Shown: positions 35,420-43,634 of the stretch, one piece after another
Layout: every line of letters begins with the position of its first letter
How positions within the stretch are numbered: the stretch's first letter is position 1
Assembly: GCF_902459805.1 (NCBI RefSeq)
Contig: NZ_CABPST010000002.1
Location: 434,001 to 498,000 of the forward strand
DNA: 64,000 bases
Source of the DNA: Pandoraea bronchicola
GTDB lineage: Bacteria; Pseudomonadota; Gammaproteobacteria; Burkholderiales; Burkholderiaceae
Direction of reading: 5' to 3'
Program-made: the position numbers and the translations under genes
Notes under the pieces: model-generated
Database searches by the model: none
Seen by the model: the letters and a program-made list of their open reading frames with translations, nothing else
What the model was told of the DNA's origin: nothing

Positions 35420-36843
35420 ACCACGCTCTGCCCGCGCCGGGCCACACCGACCCCACGCACGACAGCGCTTACGACGCCACGCAAGCCGCTCGCGCCCTCT
35501 GGCGCACGAACGGCCAGCACGGCTTGAGCGGCGCGAGGCCATCGCATTTGCCAAGTGACGGCAGGCGCGGCAGAATTGACGGCGCTATCGACGCTATCCA
35601 TGCCATCGGTGTGCTCAGCGAGCGGGGGCCAGAGTCGCCTTTGGCACCGCCCCGACCGCCCGCGTTACCTGAGCAGTCTGCGAAGTCAGCACCCCTTTTC
35701 GTGCAGTCGCCGAGTTCGCGGTCAGAATCCTTGTCCCCGGCGCTGCTGTCGTCCAACCGCTGGACCTCGCCGTCACGTCACGACATGACCGCATCCGGAA
35801 CCGACTCATTCGAACCGCCTATGCCCTCGCATGCCCCGTGGCTCGCCCCGACCGGGGAGACAAACCTTAACGAGGCAGAACGTCTCGCGGCGCTGCGACG
35901 TTACGAGATCCTCGATACCCCGCCCGAGGCGGCATTCGATCGGATTGCAAGGCTGGCGTCGTATGTCCTTGGCGCGCCGATCTCACTTGTCTCGCTCATT
36001 GACGAAACCCGTCAGTGGTTCAAGGCGCGTCAAGGCCTCGAGACCACACAGACGCCTCGCTCGATGGCCTTCTGCGCGCATGCGATTCTCGGCGATGACG
36101 TGCTCGTCGTGCCCGATGCCCGCGCCGACCGGCGCTTCGCCGACAACCCGCTGGTCACGGGGGAGCCGAACATCCGCTTCTACGCCGGTGCGCCCCTGCG
36201 CACGCCGGAAGGGCATCGCCTGGGCACGCTGTGTGTGCTCGACCGCAAGCCCCGTACGCTCGACCCAGAGAAGTGCGCACTGCTCGCCGATCTGTCGGCG
36301 CTCGTCGTGGACGAACTCGAACTACGTCGCGTCAATCAGGTGCTCGGCGACATGGCCATGCGCGACGGCCTGACCGGCGCGCTCAACCGCCGTGCCTTTC
36401 TCTTGCAAGCCGACCGCCTGTTTGCCGCCGCCCGCACACAGCAGCGGCGCCTTTCCGTGCTGATGCTCGACATCGATCACTTCAAGATGGTCAACGATAC
36501 GTGGGGTCATGCGATTGGCGACCGCGTCATCGTGGAACTGACGCTGGTCTTGCGGGCAACGCTGCGCAAGGGGACGGTGATCGGCCGTCTCGGCGGCGAG
36601 GAGTTCGCGGTACTGCTGCCCGAGACCGATGCTCAACGCGCCTTGCAGGCGTCCGAACGCCTGCTCACCGCCATCGGCAGTGCGAGCGTGCCCGGCCCCA
36701 AGGGTCCGGTGCGCTTTTCCGCCAGTATCGGCGTAGGCAGCCTCGCCCCGGACGACGCCGATTTCAGCCCCCTGCTCCAACGTGCCGACCGGGCGTTGTA
36801 TGCCGCCAAGCAGGCCGGCCGCAACCGCGTGGCGGTGCTGTGA
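35416..36843 (+). CDS. GAF-GGDEF diguanylate cyclase
   Basis: Cytoplasmic c-di-GMP synthase of 475 residues if started at the ATG overlapping the flavin reductase stop. A GAF domain spans about 155-300 (RYEILDTPPEAAFDRIARLAS opening) and a GGDEF domain about 310-475 with active site GGEEF. The RxxD inhibitory site is missing (KGTV at that position), so product inhibition by the usual route is not expected. The first about 120 residues are Pro/Ser/Arg-rich and unlike any domain; an internal ATG at 35785 would give a 352-residue protein starting just before the GAF domain and is a serious alternative. Confidence 0.9.
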   Translation: MNHALPAPGHTDPTHDSAYDATQAARALWRTNGQHGLSGARPSHLPSDGRRGRIDGAIDAIHAIGVLSERGPESPLAPPRPPALPEQSAKSAPLFVQSPSSRSESLSPALLSSNRWTSPSRHDMTASGTDSFEPPMPSHAPWLAPTGETNLNEAERLAALRRYEILDTPPEAAFDRIARLASYVLGAPISLVSLIDETRQWFKARQGLETTQTPRSMAFCAHAILGDDVLVVPDARADRRFADNPLVTGEPNIRFYAGAPLRTPEGHRLGTLCVLDRKPRTLDPEKCALLADLSALVVDELELRRVNQVLGDMAMRDGLTGALNRRAFLLQADRLFAAARTQQRRLSVLMLDIDHFKMVNDTWGHAIGDRVIVELTLVLRATLRKGTVIGRLGGEEFAVLLPETDAQRALQASERLLTAIGSASVPGPKGPVRFSASIGVGSLAPDDADFSPLLQRADRALYAAKQAGRNRVAVL

Positions 36844-36877
36844 ACTCCACCCACGACTGACAACAACGACGAACACG

Positions 36878-37459
<582 letters not shown>

Positions 37460-37535
37460 GACGGCGCAGCACGTTTCGAGTGATGCGCCGCGACAGTCGA
37501 CGAGCATCGGGTTTTTACGTAGTATTCGCTCCATC

Positions 37536-37754
37536 ATGCAAAACGTAACTTTTGAACTCACGGGCGAATTCGTCGCCCTGAACGACTTGCTCAAGCTCAC
37601 CGGCGTTGTGGACTCCGGTGGCGCGGGCAAAGTCATGGTGGCGGGCGGCGCAGTCAGCGTCGACGGTCAGATCGAGACCCGCAAGACCTGCAAGATCCGC
37701 GCTGGTCAGACCGTTTCGGTCGACGGCGTGCGAATCCGCGTCAAGGCTGCCTGA
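37536..37754 (+). CDS. S4-domain RNA-binding protein (YbcJ-like)
   Basis: A 72-residue protein that is a single S4 RNA-binding domain: FVALNDLLKLTGVVDSGGAGKVMV, then GGAVSVDGQIETRKTCKIRAGQTV. This matches the small YbcJ-like group thought to bind ribosomal or structured RNA. No other domain. Single gene in a short spacer. Confidence 0.93.
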   Translation: MQNVTFELTGEFVALNDLLKLTGVVDSGGAGKVMVAGGAVSVDGQIETRKTCKIRAGQTVSVDGVRIRVKAA

Positions 37755-37956
37755 ATCCAACACACCGCCCCAGGGCCCACGCCACACGCCAGCCCCCCCT
37801 TTTGTTGCCTGCCCGGAACCGCGTCACCGTCTGACGCTCTCCCGGTTTATCCCATGTGAGCCTGCCGCCGCAGGTCGCTATACTTGAAAGCGTTTTGGCG
37901 TGTCAGCTCCCGTCACACCCGACAATGTCAGAAAGACGTCCGAGGAGGCCCCTGCG

Positions 37957-40596
37957 ATGGTCGTGCCCGGTTCACCGTCCGCCGCCGGCACCTCACCGGC
38001 CCCCGGGCGCGAGGCGCTGCTGGCGGCGCTCGACCACTCACTGGGCATGCTCACGCTCACGCCGGACGGCATCATCGTCGACGTCAACGACAAGCTGCTC
38101 GGCATGTTCGGCTACGCGCGCACCGACCTGATCGGCAAGCCGCACGCCATACTGTGCGAACCAGGCGATATCACCTGCGGCGACGCCCTCGCCCAAGTCC
38201 TGAGCACTCAACGCTCGCACACCGGACAAGTGCGCCGCCATCGTCAAGACGGTACCGCGGTCTGGCTCGAAGCGACCTACAACCCGGTATTCGACGACAC
38301 CGGCAAGCTCGCCTTCGTGATCAAGCTCGCGGTGGACGTCACCGCACGCGTGGAACGTCAGGCGGCCGACGACGCCCGCCTCCATCTGCTCTCGCTCGGT
38401 GTCGACGAGACCGACAACGCCGTGCTCATCACCGATGCACAAGGCATCGTCTGCTATGTCAACGCCGGATTCACGCGCATGCTCGGCTACGCCGCAAGCG
38501 AAGTCGTCGGCCAGTCGGTGTACGTCCCGTTTGGGGAGCCACCTGAAGGTGAACTCGCCGATGGCGCGTCGGCCGTCGTCGACGTCAAACAGGCGCTCGC
38601 AGGCTGTCTCGTCTCGGCCCGCGACGGCCGGAGCTGCCATTGCGAAGTGCTCGTGCGCACCGCGCAGCGTCAACCGCTGTGGGTCTCCGTGGTGACGAAC
38701 CCGATTCTCGACGCGAGCGGCAAGCTGCTCAACGCCGTGGTGCTGTTCACCGACATCACGCAGTCGAAGATTCAGGAAGTGCTGCAACACAAGGCCCTTG
38801 CCGCGATGGTGCGCGACGCCCCGCTCGTGGAAGTGCTCACGCTCGTCTGCCGGGAACTGGAGCAGATTGCCCCGGAGGTCATGGCCTCGGTCGTGCGGGT
38901 CGACGCCGAGGGCCGGCTGCGACCGCAGGCGGGGCCCAGCCTGCCCGCCCAATACCACAAGATGGTCGACGGGCTGGCCATCGGCCCGAACGTGGGCACC
39001 TGTGGCACGGCGGCCTTTCAGGCACGGCCGGTGATCGTGACCGACATCGCGAATGACCCGCGCTGGGCCAATTTCCGCGACATGGCGGCCGAATTCGGGC
39101 TGGCGGCATCGTGGTCCATGCCGATCATCGCGAACGATGGACGTGTGCTCGGCGTGCTCGCGTTCTACTACCGTACCGTGCGTGGCCCGGATGCCCTGCA
39201 TGAGCGGCTCGTCGATGTCTGCGTGCACCTGTGCAAGCTGGCCTTCGAGCGCGATGAATCGCGCACGCGCATCCGTCAGTTGGCGTTCTCGGACAGTCTC
39301 ACCGGCCTGCCCAATCGCAGCATGCTCGGCGTGCTCGCAGCCCAGGCCATCGCCAGCGCAGGCGAGCTGAACACGCGCATGGCCGTCATCTTCATCGACC
39401 TCGATCGCTTCAAGCAGGTCAACGATTCGCTGGGCCATCAGGCGGGTGACGTGCTGCTGCGCACGATCGCCCAACGTCTGCGGCGCTCGCTGCGCGGCGC
39501 GGATATCGTCGCGCGTCTGTCGGGTGACGAGTTCGTGGCCGTGCTCACCGAGTGCGACCCCGAACGGCTCGATATCGCCATCGAACGCATGCGCGGCGCA
39601 CTGACCGCATCGTGTCAGGTCGATGGCGTGACGCTCGCGCCGTCGGGCAGCTTCGGCATCAGCCTGTATCCGAATCACGGCAAGGAGTTCGACCTGCTGC
39701 TCCAGCGTGCGGACATGGCGATGTATCAGGCGAAGATGACCAGCCCGGGCAGCGTGCGCGTCTACAGCGAAGACATGAACATCCACGCGCAGGAGCGGCT
39801 CGAACTGGAGACCGCCATGCGCGACGCCTTGCGCCGCAACACGCTCCGGCTCTTCTACCAGCCGCAGATCAATTTGCTCGACGAATCGGTGTACGGGGTC
39901 GAAGCGCTGAGCCGCTGGACGCATCCGCAGCACGGCGAGGTATCGCCGTCGCGCTTCATAGCGCTGGCAGAGGAATGCGGTCTGATCGGGGAACTGGGCA
40001 TGTGGACGCTGCGCGAATCATGCCGTCAGCTGGCGGAATGGCGGCAGCGTGGCGCGGGCATCGAGAATGTGTCGGTCAACCTCTCGCCGACCAACTTCCA
40101 CGATCACGACCTGCCGCGCATGATTGCCGAGGCACTCGCCGATCACGAATTGCCGCCGTCATGCCTGGCAATCGAGATCACGGAGAGCGTGCTGATGGAT
40201 CACAATCCGAGCACGCTGCGCATCATAGATGAAGTCCACAGCATGGGCGTGCGCCTGTCGATGGACGACTTCGGCACCGGTTATTCAAGCCTGGGCTATC
40301 TGCGCCGGTTGCCCGTCTCGGAACTGAAGCTCGATCGCAGCTTCGTACACGACATCACCCGCGACGAAACGGTACGCGCCCTGACCAACGCGATCATCAG
40401 CATCGGCCGCAATCTGCATCTCACGGTCGTGGCGGAAGGCGTGGAAGACGAAGCCCAGCGCAATCTGCTCGTCGCACAGGGCTACCGCGTGGCGCAAGGG
40501 TACCTGTTCTCCCCCGCGCTGTCGGCTGGCGACCTTGAGCGCTGGCTGGAACAGTGGTCGGCACGGCGACGCGCACGGAACCCCGTCCAATCCTGA
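37957..40596 (+). CDS. PAS-PAS-GAF-GGDEF-EAL c-di-GMP enzyme
   Basis: An 879-residue cytoplasmic sensor enzyme. The start at 37957 is set by AGGAGG eight bases upstream; a GTG at 37900 is less likely. Order: PAS (about 15-125), PAS (about 150-270), GAF (about 285-435), GGDEF (about 440-600), EAL (about 620-870). The cyclase site reads SGDEF with an RGAD inhibitory site, so it may still be active. The EAL domain keeps its catalytic set: VEALSRW, VNLSPTNF, EITESVL, MDDFGTGYS, LKLDRSF, AEGVE, QGYLFS. Dual function or phosphodiesterase switched by the sensory domains. It converges on the DUF3717 gene. Confidence 0.94.
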   Translation: MVVPGSPSAAGTSPAPGREALLAALDHSLGMLTLTPDGIIVDVNDKLLGMFGYARTDLIGKPHAILCEPGDITCGDALAQVLSTQRSHTGQVRRHRQDGTAVWLEATYNPVFDDTGKLAFVIKLAVDVTARVERQAADDARLHLLSLGVDETDNAVLITDAQGIVCYVNAGFTRMLGYAASEVVGQSVYVPFGEPPEGELADGASAVVDVKQALAGCLVSARDGRSCHCEVLVRTAQRQPLWVSVVTNPILDASGKLLNAVVLFTDITQSKIQEVLQHKALAAMVRDAPLVEVLTLVCRELEQIAPEVMASVVRVDAEGRLRPQAGPSLPAQYHKMVDGLAIGPNVGTCGTAAFQARPVIVTDIANDPRWANFRDMAAEFGLAASWSMPIIANDGRVLGVLAFYYRTVRGPDALHERLVDVCVHLCKLAFERDESRTRIRQLAFSDSLTGLPNRSMLGVLAAQAIASAGELNTRMAVIFIDLDRFKQVNDSLGHQAGDVLLRTIAQRLRRSLRGADIVARLSGDEFVAVLTECDPERLDIAIERMRGALTASCQVDGVTLAPSGSFGISLYPNHGKEFDLLLQRADMAMYQAKMTSPGSVRVYSEDMNIHAQERLELETAMRDALRRNTLRLFYQPQINLLDESVYGVEALSRWTHPQHGEVSPSRFIALAEECGLIGELGMWTLRESCRQLAEWRQRGAGIENVSVNLSPTNFHDHDLPRMIAEALADHELPPSCLAIEITESVLMDHNPSTLRIIDEVHSMGVRLSMDDFGTGYSSLGYLRRLPVSELKLDRSFVHDITRDETVRALTNAIISIGRNLHLTVVAEGVEDEAQRNLLVAQGYRVAQGYLFSPALSAGDLERWLEQWSARRRARNPVQS

Positions 40597-40597
40597 A

Positions 40598-40831
40598 TCA
40601 CGGCGCGAGGCCCAATTCCATCTGGTGCAGCGCCGTCTCGATGGCCTGACTCTGTTCGGCGTTGAGCGCTTCGGCCGCAATACTCGTCTCGCGGCGATAG
40701 ATCATCTCACCATAGACATTCGCCAGCACGCGGGCTGACTGGCACAGCGACCAATGGCTATCGGCGGCCTGACGGCCCGTCCAGTAGTTGATCGCCCGTT
40801 CGATTTCGGCGATGGAGTAATTGGCTTTCAT
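40598..40831 (-). CDS. DUF3717 protein, likely SOS-regulated
   Basis: A 77-residue protein beginning MKANYSIAEIERAINYWTGR, the signature of DUF3717, a small family essentially confined to Burkholderiales and of unknown function. It is helical, cytoplasmic, and ends two bases from the stop of the convergent c-di-GMP gene. A LexA-type palindrome that contains a TATAAT on this strand lies 31 bases before the ATG, so it should be induced by DNA damage. Confidence 0.85.
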   Translation of the reverse strand: MKANYSIAEIERAINYWTGRQAADSHWSLCQSARVLANVYGEMIYRRETSIAAEALNAEQSQAIETALHQMELGLAP

Positions 40832-40862
40832 GAGAGGTTCTGTCTCGCCGTGGAATGGAATA

Positions 40863-40878
40863 CTGTAATTATATACAG
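40863..40878. promoter_or_regulatory. LexA-type SOS box over a TATAAT
   Basis: CTGTAATTATATACAG fits CTGT-N8-ACAG exactly and is preceded by TA as in the full consensus. Read on the minus strand it contains TATAAT, the likely -10 element of the DUF3717 gene, so LexA would block the promoter directly. The rest of 40832-41131 holds no gene. Confidence 0.7.
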
Positions 40879-41131
40879 CATTCGAGAACTCTGAAAATCG
40901 CGTCGGACCGCAGTCTGCACATGGCTCGATTCTCAGGCGCACGTTTCGGAACTGCAACACTTGATAAGGGCAGACCGCTTACGCACCCAGCCAGGCGTCA
41001 ACAATCCATAGAAAAATCAATCGCTTACGAATTCCGGCACGATATTGGCTTCAAGGTCCGGGAAACGTCGTGCCGCCCCTTGCGATGCTCACGCGGCCGA
41101 CGCCCCCATGATCGCCCCGACGGAGCCAGCC

Positions 41132-41566
41132 ATGCCGCCGAGACACATTACGCCCCAGACCTTGTCCGCCATCCGTGCTGCCGCGTCACGGCGGTTCGCC
41201 CTCATGGCGCTCTGCCTGCTCACGGTAACCGGTGCGGCTCGCGTTCAGGCGCAATCGATGCCGCCAGCCGTCGCAACCCCCGCCGACCCATTTCATCAGC
41301 CGTGCGTCGATGTGCGCGCTTCACCGGAAATGGACGGTCCCCCCCATGTCTCCCAACCCGGTGCTGCCGCGACGATGCCATCGACGAACCGGATCGTGCG
41401 CAAGCAATACGTCGACCTCGATAATCGCTGTGCGACACCGCCCGCCTTCGCACCCACACGTGACATCGACTCGACGTCCGTCTGGTATGTGGATGCGCCC
41501 GCTGGCGCCAGGCTCGCCACGTCACGGCGCGTCGGCGCCAGCGCCTTGCACGGCCTCGCGTCCTGA
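41132..41566 (+). CDS. exported protein of unknown function
   Basis: A 144-residue product with a long positively charged n-region and hydrophobic core (FALMALCLLTVTGAARVQA) typical of a Sec or possibly Tat-like signal; cleavage after VQA near residue 40. The mature part of about 100 residues has two Cys and no recognisable domain. Start at 41132 chosen for the GGAG upstream; an ATG at 41108 is the alternative. Function unknown. Confidence 0.6.
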   Translation: MPPRHITPQTLSAIRAAASRRFALMALCLLTVTGAARVQAQSMPPAVATPADPFHQPCVDVRASPEMDGPPHVSQPGAAATMPSTNRIVRKQYVDLDNRCATPPAFAPTRDIDSTSVWYVDAPAGARLATSRRVGASALHGLAS

Positions 41567-41644
41567 GCGGTGGCGGACGACGTTTGTTATGCTGCGTCTT
41601 TCGCGTGACAACGCCGTCGCACGTCCCGATTTTCCGGAACCTCA

Positions 41645-41965
41645 ATGCCCGCCAATACGCCTGACACCCCCAACGCTTCCGACAAGTCGCGCAACGCCAA
41701 ACCGGTACCTGCCGTTGTCGCACCGCCACCTCCCGGCGCCATGCCGCTCGCCTGGATCGGCTTAGTGGCTGCTGCCGCATGGGTGCTCAAGAGTCCGCAT
41801 CCTACGTGGGGCGTCGGCGTGTTGTGCCTTTGCGCAGGCCTGATTTCGTCGTTCGGTGCGCGCCGCCGCGCTCGCGCCCCATGGCCCGCGTTCTTCACCG
41901 GGCTATTGCCCGTTGGCGTTGCGCTGTTCTTCGCGCTGCTCATGCTGCGCCCCTTATTCCGGTGA
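41645..41965 (+). CDS. small membrane protein of unknown function
   Basis: A 106-residue protein with a disordered Pro/Ala-rich first 30 residues and three hydrophobic segments (about 34-48, 54-70, 83-102) separated by an Arg-rich loop (GARRRARAPW). No family recognised. A GGAACC ribosome site is near. Its role is unknown. Confidence 0.65.
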   Translation: MPANTPDTPNASDKSRNAKPVPAVVAPPPPGAMPLAWIGLVAAAAWVLKSPHPTWGVGVLCLCAGLISSFGARRRARAPWPAFFTGLLPVGVALFFALLMLRPLFR

Positions 41966-42366
41966 CACCGTCGCGCCGCAGAGTGCGGCATCGATGAGTT
42001 ACCCACAGCTTCTGTGGATAACCCACTGGATAACCTCACAACACCCCCTCGAGAAGCCCGTCATTACACGCTGTCAAGAGGATTGCCCGTTTCGGCATCA
42101 GCCTTGGATAAATTTTTTAAGCTTGACGTTTTTCCCGGCTTCTGTGCCAACATGTCACCGCTTTGACATGACGCAAACGAGCGGGAAATGACTCGTCGAT
42201 TCGCGTGAAAACGTGAGGTGCTGTGCGTAGGGAAGGGTTCGCAGCGCAAGCGAATCGGCCTATGATGGAACCATGCGATACCTCACCATGCATGACTTGG
42301 GATCCTCGCAGGATCTGCCGTTCAGCGGCTGTCTCGCTTTTCAGTGACTTCGGGAGAACCTCTCGT
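41966..42366. other. intergenic region with DnaA-box-like repeats and AT-rich stretch
   Basis: About 400 bases without a gene. It holds DnaA-box-like repeats at 41999-42033 (separate entry) and an AT-rich segment near 42108-42122. A TATGAT near 42261 is a possible -10 for the gene at 42367. Confidence 0.45.
41999..42033. promoter_or_regulatory. inverted DnaA-box-like sites
   Basis: TTACCCACA (41999-42007, one mismatch to TTATCCACA) faces TGTGGATAA (42013-42021, perfect on the minus strand); a third degenerate copy, ACTGGATAA, follows at 42025-42033. There is no replication gene nearby, so titration or gene control by DnaA is more likely than an origin. Confidence 0.4.
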
Positions 42367-42675
42367 ATGACTCAATCCGACAAACCGTCCGCTACCTCAT
42401 CCTCACCGGCCGACGCCCCGCCGACCGACGCGGAACGCGTCCATTTGGACGATCTGCTTGCGCATCACTCGGTCACGGAAACCGTCGATCGCGCATCCGT
42501 CATCGACCTGATCAACGATCTGCGTTCGCCCGAGGTGAAAACGCCGGAAGATCGCGAGCGCGTGGTCAAGGAAAGCCGGCTGTGGAGGGAAGTGTCGCAC
42601 CGCGACACCGCCATGTCGCTGCTCAATTCGCTCGCGCAGATGGCGCCGATCTTTCTTAATCAGATTCACTGGTAA
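42367..42675 (+). CDS. conserved hypothetical protein
   Basis: A 102-residue cytoplasmic protein. The first 30 residues are Ser/Pro/Ala-rich; the rest is helical (HLDDLLAHHSVTETVDRASVIDLINDLRS, then SRLWREVSHRDTAMSLLNSLAQMAP). No family I can name. ATG at 42367 preceded by GGGAGA. It is single and lies between the DnaA-box region and rubredoxin. Confidence 0.7.
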   Translation: MTQSDKPSATSSSPADAPPTDAERVHLDDLLAHHSVTETVDRASVIDLINDLRSPEVKTPEDRERVVKESRLWREVSHRDTAMSLLNSLAQMAPIFLNQIHW

Positions 42676-42881
42676 TGGCTGTCGCGCCGGTCGCCACCGG
42701 CGCACACGCCGCACGGCCTCGCGCCGTATTTTCCTCAGGCAGTGCCCTTCCCCCGCCGTCGGCTTTCCCGCGAATTGATCTGGATTAACTTTGTTCTCGG
42801 ACAGTCGCCCGTGAGGGGGACGTTGTGCCGTGCGTGCCTTACAATGCGGGTCGCGCAAGTTTTCCCTGTTGACCCGACACC

Positions 42882-43076
42882 ATGACCACCACGCTGGACA
42901 CCCCGACCGAATTCAAGAGCTGGATCTGCCTGATCTGCGGCTGGATGTATAACGAAGCCGAAGGCGCGCCGAACGACGGCCTGGCCCCCGGCACCCGATG
43001 GGCCGATGTGCCCGCCGATTGGCGCTGCCCGGAATGCGACGTCTCCAAGGAAGACTTCGTGCTGTCGGAGTTCTGA
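42882..43076 (+). CDS. rubA: rubredoxin
   Basis: A 64-residue one-iron electron carrier. The Fe(Cys)4 site is clear: Cys16 and Cys19 (CLICG) and Cys49 and Cys52 (CPECD), with the aromatic core (WMYNEAEG, WADVPADWRC). No signal peptide. Redox partner unknown, with no reductase or alkane hydroxylase nearby. Single gene. Confidence 0.96.
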   Translation: MTTTLDTPTEFKSWICLICGWMYNEAEGAPNDGLAPGTRWADVPADWRCPECDVSKEDFVLSEF

Positions 43077-43134
43077 GTCAGGCAGCCGCGAAGCGTTTGA
43101 CGCCAACGCCGTGGATCAGACTGCCATGACAACA

Positions 43135-43419
43135 TCAGTGATGCCAGCCCCACCCACGGCCTCGGCCGTGCCATCCCCGGTAATATCCGCCGCCGTAGTA
43201 GCCGCCTGACACGCCGAAGGTGACCGTCGGCGCAGGCACGACCGCGTAGCCGGGCGCGTAACCAGCGTATCCCGCATATCCCGCGTCATAGCCCGGCGTA
43301 TAGCCGTAGCCATCGTAGTACGCGCCGCCATACACGGGCGAGCCGTACGGTACGGCAACGCAACCGGCCATCATCACGGCGACAGCAGCGCCGCCTGCCA
43401 GCATGAGTAAGCGTTTCAC
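43135..43419 (-). CDS. Gly/Tyr-rich lipoprotein
   Basis: A 94-residue protein. The GTG at 43419 is chosen because GGGAGG precedes it by seven bases and it opens a perfect lipoprotein signal (KRLLMLAGGAAVAVMMAGC, lipobox MAGC). The mature part is repetitive and Gly/Tyr-rich (YDGYGYTPGYDAGYAGYAG, later GGYYGGGYYRGW) and ends GRGRGWGWHH. Proteins of this make-up are common in Burkholderiales; function unknown, possibly envelope- or metal-related because of the His/Trp tail (a guess). Confidence 0.8.
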   Translation of the reverse strand: MKRLLMLAGGAAVAVMMAGCVAVPYGSPVYGGAYYDGYGYTPGYDAGYAGYAGYAPGYAVVPAPTVTFGVSGGYYGGGYYRGWHGRGRGWGWHH

Positions 43420-43634
43420 GATGAAACCTCCCGCATGAGCTGTTCGAGTCTCGCGCGAAGAGAGCGGCGCCGGTCTCCCGGCATTTCGTCGATCGTCACC
43501 GCGCGTGCTTGACTCGTTAGACATACGAGTTCCCGTGAAATGCGCGATAGCGGGTCCCTTCTTTCGTTACCAAACGTGACATTGGTAACGCCGATGGAAT
43601 ATCGCGTGCGGCCACGGGTCGCCCGGGCCTCGGG

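Noticed and set aside
37900-37956. GTG start for the PAS-GAF-GGDEF-EAL protein
   Set aside because: AGGAGG at 37943-37948 is ideally placed for the ATG at 37957, while the GTG has no ribosome site.
41999-42130. Chromosome or plasmid replication origin
   Set aside because: Two or three DnaA-like boxes and an AT-rich stretch only; no dnaA, dnaN, parAB or iterons, and the surrounding genes are unrelated.
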